Assembly: GCF_002291145.1 (NCBI RefSeq)
Contig: NZ_NTGE01000099.1
Span: 427,957 to 491,956 of the forward strand
Direction of reading: 5' to 3'
Length of the DNA: 64,000 bases
Source of the DNA: Streptomyces sp. SA15
GTDB lineage: Bacteria; Actinomycetota; Actinomycetes; Streptomycetales; Streptomycetaceae
Part shown: positions 41,146 to 49,066 of the stretch, one piece after another
How the letters are laid out: every line of letters starts with the position of its first letter
Position numbering within the stretch: the stretch's first letter is position 1
Made by a program: the position numbers and the translations under genes
Notes under the pieces: generated by a model
Seen by the model: only the letters and a program-made list of their open reading frames with translations
Databases searched by the model: none
What the model was told of the DNA's origin: nothing

Positions 41146-44100
41146 TTGTCACACAACAAAAGACATGACAGGGCATCCGTCAGACTCCTGACGCCCCTTC
41201 TGACCGGGGCCCTGGCCCTCGCCGGAACGGTGGCCCCCGCCCACGCTGATACCACCGGCAACCCCGGCTACCGCGCCGGGACCTACGTGGTGAAGCTCGC
41301 CGACCAGCCCGTCGCCACCTACCAGGGCGGCGTGGGCGGCCTGAAGCGCACCGCCCCGGCCCCTGGAGACCGGCTCAAGACAGGCACGAGCGCGGTCGGG
41401 GCCTACCTACGGCACCTGGACTCCCGCCGCGACGAGGTGCTCGACGAAGTCCCCGGCATCAAGAAGCTCTACGAGTACGACTACGCCTTCAACGGCTTCG
41501 CCGCGAAACTCACCGCCCGTCAAGCGGCGGAACTGGCCGCCACCCCCGGCGTGGTCTCGCTGACCCGGGACAAGGCCGACCGCCTTCCCCTGACACCCGG
41601 CCGGACCACCACACCCACCGGCATACCGTCAGCGGCCGGAGACGACCGCCGCCCGACAGCCGCAGCGGACCACCGCGGCCCGGCAGCCGCAGTGGACGGC
41701 AGCGGACCGGCAGCCGCCGACGGCGAACACTCCCCACAGGGAGCCCCACAGGGGTCACCCGCACCCGACAACGAAAGTCGCACGGGCAGTGCGGGTGGGA
41801 ACACGAACAAGGCCGAAGGCGAAGCCGCGGCCGCAGCACCCCCACCCGACATCCCCCGCTTCCTCGGCCTGGACGGCAAGAACGGCCTCTGGTCGAAACT
41901 CGGCGGCCCAGGGCACGCCGGCGAAGGCGTGATCGTCGGCGTCGTGGACACCGGCATCGACCCGACCAACCCGATGCTCGCCCCGCTCTCCGAACCCCGC
42001 CCCGACGCCGACGTCATCGCCAAGAAGTGGCGCGGCACCTGCGACGGGGGCGACGACCCCGCCCACAAGGTCACCTGCAACAACAAGCTGATCGGCGCCC
42101 AGTGGTTCCGCGCCGGCGTCCCCGATCCCAGCCCCGAGGACGTCTCGTCCCCCATGGACATGGACAGCCACGGCACGCACACCGCCACGACCGCCGCCGG
42201 CAACCACGACACCCCGGCGGAGATACCGGGTCTCGGTCTGCGCGGCAAGGTCAGTGGTGTCGCGCCGGCGGCCCGGGTGGCCGCGTACAAGACCTGCTGG
42301 CACGACGGCTGCTGGTACTCGGACACCACGGCGGCGATCGACAAGGCCGTGGCGGACGGCGTGGACGTCATCAGCTACTCCATCGGCGGGACGCTCACCA
42401 GTCCGACCTCCAGGGAGGCCATGTTCAACGCCGCGAAGGCCGGCGTATTCGTCTCCGCCGCCGCCGGCAACAGCGGCCCCGACACGGTGGAGAACACCGC
42501 GCCGTGGATCACCACCGTCGCCGCGGAGACGCACGACACCGGCTACAGCTCGGCGCTGGTCCTGGGCGACGGCCGCCGCTTCACCAACAACAGGCTGCAG
42601 TCCCCGGTTCCCTCGGCCCCGCTGGTCAACTCCGGTGACGTACGCGAGCCGGACGCGGACGCCGCGCAGGCCACGCTGTGCGCGCCGGGCACGCTGGATC
42701 CCGGAAAGACGAAGGGGAGGATCGTCGTCTGCGACCGGGGCGGCGACAACCTGTTCATCGAGGACAAGACCAAGGCGGTCACGGACGCGGGCGGCGTGGC
42801 GGTGGTCCTGGCCAACACCGCGACCAGTTCCCAGAACTTCTACCCCGACAACTTTGACCTGCCCCTGATCCAGCTGACCCAGGAGGACGCGAAGACGGTC
42901 AAGGAGTACGCGGCCGGCTCCGGCGCCACGGGAGAGTTCACCCCCAGCAGCATCACCCAGATCCGCGCTCCGCAGGTCACCTCGTTCTCCTCCGGCGGCC
43001 CCGACCGCTACAGCGGCGGCGACATGCTCAAGCCGGACATCGCCGCACCGGGCAGCATGGTCCTCGCGGGCACCGTGCCCGGCGGCGGCGCCGGGTTCCC
43101 GGACCGCTTCGGCTTCTGGCAGGGCACCTCGATGGCGACCCCGCACATATCCGGTCTCGCCGCGCTGCTGAAGCAGCTGCACCCCGACTGGTCGCCCATG
43201 GAGGTCAAGTCGGCGCTGATGACCACGGCGACGACCACCGACAACGAGGGCGAGCCTATCGGCCGGGAGGATGCCGACTCCGCGACCCCGCTCGACTACG
43301 GCGCCGGCTCTCCCCGGGCCACCCTGGCCGCCGACCCCGGCCTGGTCTACGACTCCACGTCCGCGGACTGGACGTCGTACCTCTGCGGCCTGAGACTGCG
43401 GCCGACCACCAAGGACGGCGGCGACGCCTGCGCGACCACCCGTCCCATCGACCCCAGCGACCTGAACTACCCGTCGATCGCGGTCGGCGACCTGGCCGGG
43501 CGGCAGACGGTGACCCGCACGGTCACCAACGTCGGCAGGGACATCGCCACGTACAAGGCGACGCTCCAGACGCCGCCCGGCTACCAGGCCGAGGTCACCC
43601 CGAAGCGCCTGACCGTGCTTCCGGGCGGCTCGGCGACGTACCGGGTCACCTTCACCCGCACCGACGCCGCCTACGGCGCCTGGTCCTCCGGCTCCCTCAC
43701 CTGGAGCGACGCCCACAGCCACCATCGGGTCACCAGCCCGATCGCGCTGCGCGCCGCCCACGTCGCCGCACCGGTCGAGATCAACGTCAAGGGTGAGCGG
43801 TCCACTCAGCTCGCCGTACGGGCGGACTGGAAGGGTGACTTGACCGCGCGGGCGGAGCTGTACAAGGCCGAAAAGATCCACGGCACCCTCACCGGCGAGG
43901 ACCAGTCGGACTTCCTGGCGGACCCGCACACCGGTGACGCCGCCGCGAAGATCCCGGTCCACGTCCCGGAGGGCGCCCCGTTCACCCGGGTCGCGGTCGA
44001 CGCGGCGGATCACGTGCCCGGTAGCCAGGTCTTCCTCTACGCCTTCGACAAGGATGGCGTTCCCGTGCTCGCCCAGCCGCAGATCGGCTCGGACGACTAC

Positions 44101-44385
44101 GTCGACCTGCCGCCCGGCGACTACGACGTCTACGTGGTGCAGTACGACATGCCGGAGGGCACCGACAGCCAGCAGTACACGCTGCGCCTGTGGAAGGTGG
44201 GCCAGACGACCCCGGCCGTCCGGCCCACCGTCACCCCCGCCACCCAGCCCGTCACCCCGGCCGCCCTGCGCGGACTGACGGTGGCGTGGCCGGATGCGGC
44301 GCGAGGTGAGCGGTACGTCGGCATCGTCGAGTACGGCGACGGGTCCCAGGCGGTGGGACTCACCAGGCTGGCCGTCACGCCGTAA
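41146..44385 (+). CDS. Secreted S8 (subtilisin-like) serine protease
   Basis: 1079 residues. Signal peptide (LLTPLLTGALALAGTVAPAHA), I9-type prodomain (YVVKLADQPVATYQGG...GFAAKLTARQAAELA), an Ala/Gly/Pro insert (about 165-245) with the palindromic element, then catalytic D268 (VVDTGID), H342 (SHGTHT), S662 (GTSMATPH), with a PA domain (TKGRIVVCDRGGD, about 525-600) inserted before the Ser, an Fn3-like domain (TRTVTNVGRDIATYKATL) and a C-terminal beta domain. Extracellular protein degradation. No in-frame ATG or GTG fits; TTG 41146 with GGATAAGAG is used. Confidence 0.93.
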   Translation: MSHNKRHDRASVRLLTPLLTGALALAGTVAPAHADTTGNPGYRAGTYVVKLADQPVATYQGGVGGLKRTAPAPGDRLKTGTSAVGAYLRHLDSRRDEVLDEVPGIKKLYEYDYAFNGFAAKLTARQAAELAATPGVVSLTRDKADRLPLTPGRTTTPTGIPSAAGDDRRPTAAADHRGPAAAVDGSGPAAADGEHSPQGAPQGSPAPDNESRTGSAGGNTNKAEGEAAAAAPPPDIPRFLGLDGKNGLWSKLGGPGHAGEGVIVGVVDTGIDPTNPMLAPLSEPRPDADVIAKKWRGTCDGGDDPAHKVTCNNKLIGAQWFRAGVPDPSPEDVSSPMDMDSHGTHTATTAAGNHDTPAEIPGLGLRGKVSGVAPAARVAAYKTCWHDGCWYSDTTAAIDKAVADGVDVISYSIGGTLTSPTSREAMFNAAKAGVFVSAAAGNSGPDTVENTAPWITTVAAETHDTGYSSALVLGDGRRFTNNRLQSPVPSAPLVNSGDVREPDADAAQATLCAPGTLDPGKTKGRIVVCDRGGDNLFIEDKTKAVTDAGGVAVVLANTATSSQNFYPDNFDLPLIQLTQEDAKTVKEYAAGSGATGEFTPSSITQIRAPQVTSFSSGGPDRYSGGDMLKPDIAAPGSMVLAGTVPGGGAGFPDRFGFWQGTSMATPHISGLAALLKQLHPDWSPMEVKSALMTTATTTDNEGEPIGREDADSATPLDYGAGSPRATLAADPGLVYDSTSADWTSYLCGLRLRPTTKDGGDACATTRPIDPSDLNYPSIAVGDLAGRQTVTRTVTNVGRDIATYKATLQTPPGYQAEVTPKRLTVLPGGSATYRVTFTRTDAAYGAWSSGSLTWSDAHSHHRVTSPIALRAAHVAAPVEINVKGERSTQLAVRADWKGDLTARAELYKAEKIHGTLTGEDQSDFLADPHTGDAAAKIPVHVPEGAPFTRVAVDAADHVPGSQVFLYAFDKDGVPVLAQPQIGSDDYVDLPPGDYDVYVVQYDMPEGTDSQQYTLRLWKVGQTTPAVRPTVTPATQPVTPAALRGLTVAWPDAARGERYVGIVEYGDGSQAVGLTRLAVTP
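41710..41840 (+). repeat. In-frame palindromic element, copy 2 (S8 protease gene)
   Basis: Same element as 29238-29355, from 'cagccgccgacggcga' to 'ggcgaagccgcggccgcagc', with ACCCGCAC...GTGCGGGT arms preserved and a small insertion. Encodes AADGE...PAPDNESRTGSAGGN, same frame as in the VWA protein. Confidence 0.8.
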
Positions 44386-44407
44386 GACCCGGCGACAGTC
44401 GTGGGCG

Positions 44408-44441
44408 ACCGCCCGTGAACCCCGCAGGGTTCACGGGCGGT
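44408..44441. terminator. Terminator hairpin after S8 protease
   Basis: ACCGCCCGTGAACCC pairs perfectly with GGGTTCACGGGCGGT, 4-nt loop, in the convergent gap between the protease and the MFS gene. Confidence 0.8.
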
Positions 44442-44454
44442 TCGCACTTTCCCG

Positions 44455-45810
44455 TCACGTACGGTTCGCGCTTTCCTGCGCCACCGGCACGGACTCCGAC
44501 GAGAGCGGAGCGGCAGCCCCCCTCGCCCGGCGGATGAAGGTGACCCCGACCACCGCGAGCAGCGACGCCGCGGACAGCGTGTACAGGCCGCCGTTCGTAG
44601 TGCCGGTCGTGTCCTTGAGGTAGCCGAAGAGGGTGGGGGAGACGAAACCGCCCAGGTTTCCGATGGAGTTGACCAGGGCCAGGCCCGGCGCGGCGATCCT
44701 CAGGTCGAGGCCGGCCTGGGACATCGGCCAGAACATGCTGGCCGAGCACTTGCTGCCGACCGCGGCGAGCGTGATGGCCGCAAGGCCGAACCAGGGGGAG
44801 CCCAGCGTGGCGAGGAACGTGCCCACGGCCGACACGACCAGGGCGATCGCCAGGTACGGGCGGCGGTCCGGGGCGCCGTCGGTGAAGTGGCTCAGCGTGT
44901 ACATCGCGATCACGGCGCAGATCCACGGTACGGCGGTGAGCAGCCCGACCTGGAAGGACGACAGGCCGCCGATGTCGTCGACCAGGCTGGGGAGCCAGAA
45001 GGTGATGGCGTAGCCGGTCAGGGTCATCGCGAAGAAGACGCCGGTCAGCAGGGCGACCTGGGGGTGGAACAGCAGCCGGAGTCGCGAGACCTCGGGCTCT
45101 CGGCTGCGGGCCTTCTTGTCGCGGGCGATCGCCGCCCCCAGCGCGTCCTTCTCCTCCCGCGAGAGCCAGCGGGCGTCGTCGATGCGCGAGACCAGGAAGA
45201 AGCCGGCGATGAATCCGACGAGGATCGAGATGGCGCCCTCCAGCCCGAACATCCAGCGCCAGCCGGCGATGCCGCCCATGCCGTGCAGTTCCAGCAGCGC
45301 GCCCGTGATCGGACCGGTCACGATGTACGCGGTCGCCGAGCCGCCGAGGAAGATCGCGCTCCCCCGGCCCCGGGCGGAGTCGGGCAGCCACTGGGTCAGG
45401 TAGAGCATCACGCCAGGGAAGAAACCTGCCTCGGCGACGCCGAGAAGGAAGCGAAGGCCGTAGAACATCCACACGTTGTGGATGAAGCACATCGCCACGA
45501 CCACCAGACCCCAGGTGATCATGATGCGGGTCAGCCACACCCGGGCGCCGAAGCGCTCCAGCATCATGTTGCTCGGGATCTCGAACAGGGCGTATCCGAT
45601 GAAGAACAGGCCCGCCCCGAGCCCGTAGGCGGTGGCGCTGACGCCGACGTCGGCCCGCAGCTCGTCCTGGATGAAGCCGACGTTCGTCCGGTCCATCTGG
45701 TTGACCAGCAACATCAGGACCAGCAGCGGCATCATGCGGCGCAGGAACTTGCCGACGGCGCGACGCTCGGCGTCGGGCACCTCGGCGTCGGGCATCACGG
45801 CTTCCGACAT
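44455..45810 (-). CDS. MFS transporter, anion:cation symporter (ACS) type
   Basis: 451 residues, 12 predicted helices. LVNQMDRTNVGFIQDELRADVGVSATAYGLGAGLFFIGYALFEIPSNMMLERFGARVW is the helix I-II signature of the phthalate/tartrate/glucarate permease group; RFLLGVAEAGFFPGVMLYL also fits. Imports an organic anion. ATG 45810. No catabolic enzymes adjoin; the neighbouring exported dioxygenase is probably a separate unit. Confidence 0.9.
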   Translation of the reverse strand: MSEAVMPDAEVPDAERRAVGKFLRRMMPLLVLMLLVNQMDRTNVGFIQDELRADVGVSATAYGLGAGLFFIGYALFEIPSNMMLERFGARVWLTRIMITWGLVVVAMCFIHNVWMFYGLRFLLGVAEAGFFPGVMLYLTQWLPDSARGRGSAIFLGGSATAYIVTGPITGALLELHGMGGIAGWRWMFGLEGAISILVGFIAGFFLVSRIDDARWLSREEKDALGAAIARDKKARSREPEVSRLRLLFHPQVALLTGVFFAMTLTGYAITFWLPSLVDDIGGLSSFQVGLLTAVPWICAVIAMYTLSHFTDGAPDRRPYLAIALVVSAVGTFLATLGSPWFGLAAITLAAVGSKCSASMFWPMSQAGLDLRIAAPGLALVNSIGNLGGFVSPTLFGYLKDTTGTTNGGLYTLSAASLLAVVGVTFIRRARGAAAPLSSESVPVAQESANRT

Positions 45811-45977
45811 CGTTGTCTCCCCTCAGTGGACACATACGTGAACAGCAATCACGTACGCGGGCACCTGGGCACGCTACGGAGGGGTTGCTTCCGGGTCAAT
45901 GGGTTGAGCAGATGTCCATACATGTGAACGGGGCGGGCGTGAACGCGCACGCCCGCCCCACACACCGACTACGTCCG

Positions 45978-46934
45978 TCAGCTCCCCTGCCCCGTATGCG
46001 TCGCCTCCGGATCCACGCCGACCGTGAGGGTGGCGAGGACGCCCTTGGCGATGTCGTTCTTCTTGTACTTCAGCTTGAGCAGACCGCCCTGGGTGCCGCT
46101 CTGGTCGTAGATCGTGTCCTCGGTGAGCGTGGTGCGCTCCGTCGTCGACGTCGAGTACGGCTCCACCTCGGCGGACGCGAGAACGGACTCCTCGTCGAAG
46201 AAGAACTGGCCGGTGTGGCAGGTGTTGCCTCCCTCGTAGCCGGCGTCGGTCCACTCGCCGCTGACATGCACCTTGGTGTGGATGTGGACGCAACGGCCCC
46301 GGTACCAGCCGGGGAAGATCGTCTTGAAGGTGACGACGCCCTTCTTGTCCGTCTTCCAGGTGCCTCGGAGGTAGCGCGTGTCGTCGGTGGGCTCCTCATG
46401 CACGCCCCCGCCACCGCCACCCGGGGCGCCGGTGGGTTCCCCAGACGGCGGCTCACCCGTCGGCGTACCCGAGGGAGCGTCCGTCGGGGTGTCCGTCGGG
46501 GCGCCGCCACCGCCGCTGCTCATGGACTCGTAGCCCGAGTAAATGCCCAGCGCGTCGCAGTGCCAGATGTCGACGGCCGCGTTCCGGATCGGCTCGCAGG
46601 TCTCGGAGTCGATCACCTTGAGGGTGAGGGTGAGCGGGATGCCCTCCTTGTCCTCGGTGATGTCCTGGCGGATCTTGTCGGCGTCGATGTAGTAGGGGCC
46701 TTCGGTGGTTTCCGAGGTGAGCTTGTAGCAGACCTCGGCGGAACTCGAGGAGCTGGAGGGGCTCGCGGCGCTCGCGGCGCTCGCGGTCTTGCTCGTCTCG
46801 CCCGCGCTCGCGGTCGCGGCGATGGCGCCGCCCACTCCCACCGCGGCCACCGCGCCGGCTCCCGCCACGACGACCTTACGGCGTGTCAGATCCCGCTTGT
46901 GTTTGGGCCCTTGGGCCTTCTCGTTTCCCGTCAT
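45978..46934 (-). CDS. Exported intradiol ring-cleavage dioxygenase (Tat)
   Basis: 318 residues. A Tat signal (DLTRRKVVVAGAGAVAAVGVGGAIAA) and Ser/Ala linker precede the dioxygenase fold: TTEGPYYIDADKIRQDI, VDIWHCDALGIYSGY, FPGWYRGRCVHIHTKV, with the two Tyr and two His iron ligands in place. A Pro/Gly/Thr-rich insertion (about 140-180) is unusual. Family splits catechol-type rings with O2; exported forms in Streptomyces act on lignin-like or hydroxyquinol substrates. ATG 46934. Confidence 0.9.
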   Translation of the reverse strand: MTGNEKAQGPKHKRDLTRRKVVVAGAGAVAAVGVGGAIAATASAGETSKTASAASAASPSSSSSSAEVCYKLTSETTEGPYYIDADKIRQDITEDKEGIPLTLTLKVIDSETCEPIRNAAVDIWHCDALGIYSGYESMSSGGGGAPTDTPTDAPSGTPTGEPPSGEPTGAPGGGGGGVHEEPTDDTRYLRGTWKTDKKGVVTFKTIFPGWYRGRCVHIHTKVHVSGEWTDAGYEGGNTCHTGQFFFDEESVLASAEVEPYSTSTTERTTLTEDTIYDQSGTQGGLLKLKYKKNDIAKGVLATLTVGVDPEATHTGQGS

Positions 46935-47002
46935 GGGGCAGGACGCTAGGAACGGCGCCTGTCAGGAACATGGGTAAGAGTTAGGTGAGAGCCCTGCATA
47001 CG

Positions 47003-47040
47003 CGAATGGCTCGGAACCGACGTCGGTTCCGAGCCATTCG
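47003..47040. terminator. 38-bp perfect palindrome downstream of aspS
   Basis: CGAATGGCTCGGAACCGAC is followed directly by its exact reverse complement, no loop bases. It lies 31 bp past the aspS stop and 69 bp before the dioxygenase start on the same strand, so it most likely ends aspS transcription. Confidence 0.75.
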
Positions 47041-47070
47041 CAGACGTACTGGTGGACGTACCGGTGTGCC

Positions 47071-48834
47071 CTACTTCGGCTGCGGCTTGCGCACCGACAG
47101 GTGCAGCTCCCTCAGCCGCGCCTCTTCCAGCTCCGTCGGCGCGCCCATCATCAGGTCCTGGGCGTTGCCGTTGAGCGGGAAGGCGATCGTCTCGCGGATG
47201 TTCGGCTCGTCGGCCAGCAGCATCACGATGCGGTCGACGCCGGGCGCGATGCCACCGTGCGGCGGGGCGCCGAAGCGGAACGCACGCAGCATGCCGGCGA
47301 ACTCGCGCTCGACGGTCTCGTTGTCGTAGCCCGCGATGTTGAAGGCCTTGAGCATGATGTCCGGCTCATGGTTCCGGATCGCGCCGGAGGACAGCTCGAC
47401 GCCGTTGCAGACGATGTCGTACTGCCAGGCCAGGATGTCCAGCGGGTCCTGGTTCTCCAGGGCGTCCATGCCGCCCTGGGGCATCGAGAACGGGTTGTGC
47501 GAGAAGTCGATCTTCCCGGTCTCCTCGTCCTTCTCGAACATCGGGAAGTCGACGATCCAGCAGAACCGGAAGACGTTCTCCTCGAAGTGCCCGGCCCTGC
47601 GAGCGGCTTCGACCCGCACCGCGCCCATGATCTTCGAGACCTCGTCGAACTCGCCCGCGCCGAAGAACACGGCGTGACCGGCCTCCAGACCGAGGCGCTC
47701 GGTGAGGACCTTGACGTTCTCCTCGGTGAGGAACTTCGCGATCGGGCCGGACAGCGAACCGTCCTCGGCGACCCGCACCCAGGCCAGACCCTTGGCGCCC
47801 TGCGAGACCGCGTAGTCCCCGAGCTGGTCGAAGAACTTCCGGGGCTGGTCCTGCACGGCCGGCACCGCCAGCGCGCGTACGTGCTTACCGGCGAACGCCT
47901 TGAACTCCGAGCCCTCGAACACGTCGGTGATGTCGACGAGCTCCAGCTGGGCGCGCAGGTCCGGCTTGTCGGAGCCGTACTTCAGCATCGCCTCGCGGAA
48001 GGGGATGCGGGGGAACGGGGAGGTGACGTGGCGGCCGCGCCCGAACTCCTCGAACAGCTCGGTCATCAGCTGCTCGATCGGCTGGAACACGTCCTCCTGC
48101 TCGACGAAGCTCATCTCGACGTCGAGCTGGTAGAACTCGCCCGGCGAACGGTCCGCGCGGGCGTCCTCGTCGCGGAAGCAGGGCGCGATCTGGAAGTAGC
48201 GGTCGAAGCCGGAGATCATCAGCAGCTGCTTGAACTGCTGCGGGGCCTGCGGGAGGGCGTAGAACTTGCCCGGGTGCAGACGCGAGGGGACCACGAAGTC
48301 GCGGGCGCCCTCGGGGGAGGTGGCGGTGAGGATCGGCGTGGCCATCTCGTTGAAGCCCAGCGCGGCCATCTTGTGCCGGATGGCCGAGATGACGGCCGTA
48401 CGCAGCATGATGTTGCGGTGCATGCGCTCGCGGCGCAGGTCCAGGAAGCGGTACTCCAGGCGCCGCTCCTCGTTGACCCCGTCCTCGGTGTTGATCGTGA
48501 AGGGCAGCGGCTGGGCGGCGCCGAGCAGCTCGACCTCGCCGACCTCGACCTCGACCTCGCCGGTGGGCAGGTCGGGGTTGACGTTCTCGGTGCCTCGGGA
48601 GACGACCTTGCCGTCGACGCGGACCGTGGACTCCTTGGTCAGCTTGTCGAGGGCCTCGTACGCCGGGGTGCCGGGGCGGGCCACGAGCTGCGTGATGCCG
48701 TAGTGGTCGCGCAGATCGATGAAGAGGATGCCGCCCAGGTCGCGCCGATTGTGCAGCCAGCCGCTCAGCCGGACGTCGGTGCCGACGTCAGAGGCGCGGA
48801 GCTCGCCGCAGGTGTGGGACCTGTACCGATGCAT
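47071..48834 (-). CDS. aspS: Aspartyl-tRNA synthetase
   Basis: 587 residues. OB-fold anticodon domain (RLSGWLHNRRDLGGILFIDLRDHYGITQLV), class II core with FRDEDARADRSPGEFYQLDVEMSF (motif 2), bacterial GAD insertion (about 290-420), and GGIAPGVDRIVMLLADEPNIRETIAFP (motif 3). Charges tRNA-Asp. ATG 48834 begins the conserved MHRYRSHTCGELR. A parS site lies 53 bp upstream. Core gene. Confidence 0.97.
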   Translation of the reverse strand: MHRYRSHTCGELRASDVGTDVRLSGWLHNRRDLGGILFIDLRDHYGITQLVARPGTPAYEALDKLTKESTVRVDGKVVSRGTENVNPDLPTGEVEVEVGEVELLGAAQPLPFTINTEDGVNEERRLEYRFLDLRRERMHRNIMLRTAVISAIRHKMAALGFNEMATPILTATSPEGARDFVVPSRLHPGKFYALPQAPQQFKQLLMISGFDRYFQIAPCFRDEDARADRSPGEFYQLDVEMSFVEQEDVFQPIEQLMTELFEEFGRGRHVTSPFPRIPFREAMLKYGSDKPDLRAQLELVDITDVFEGSEFKAFAGKHVRALAVPAVQDQPRKFFDQLGDYAVSQGAKGLAWVRVAEDGSLSGPIAKFLTEENVKVLTERLGLEAGHAVFFGAGEFDEVSKIMGAVRVEAARRAGHFEENVFRFCWIVDFPMFEKDEETGKIDFSHNPFSMPQGGMDALENQDPLDILAWQYDIVCNGVELSSGAIRNHEPDIMLKAFNIAGYDNETVEREFAGMLRAFRFGAPPHGGIAPGVDRIVMLLADEPNIRETIAFPLNGNAQDLMMGAPTELEEARLRELHLSVRKPQPK

Positions 48835-48886
48835 CGTCGTTTCATCCAGTCTTCGCGGATCGGGGGCTCGTTTCTCGTGAAGGTTC

Positions 48887-48900
48887 GTTTCACGTGAAAC
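48887..48900. other. parS site (ParB-binding)
   Basis: GTTTCACGTGAAAC, an exact 14-bp palindrome identical to the core of the bacterial parS consensus. It lies between aspS and the PP2C gene. Streptomyces carries many parS sites clustered around oriC, so this suggests origin-proximal location. A poorer match (GTTTCTCGTGAAGG, 11/14) lies at 48870-48883. Confidence 0.88.
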
Positions 48901-49066
48901 TCCCCCAAGCGTACCGGGCACCCCAAGATCGGCTCCCCACCATTACGGGCCGCGACATCACGGGCCGCGACCGTGAGAGTCCCGGGAGAGTTCCGGGAGA
49001 GTTCCGGGAGAGTGCCATGGCCATGAACAGTGGCACTCTCCGACCGCCTCTTCTTAAGGTGGGGCA

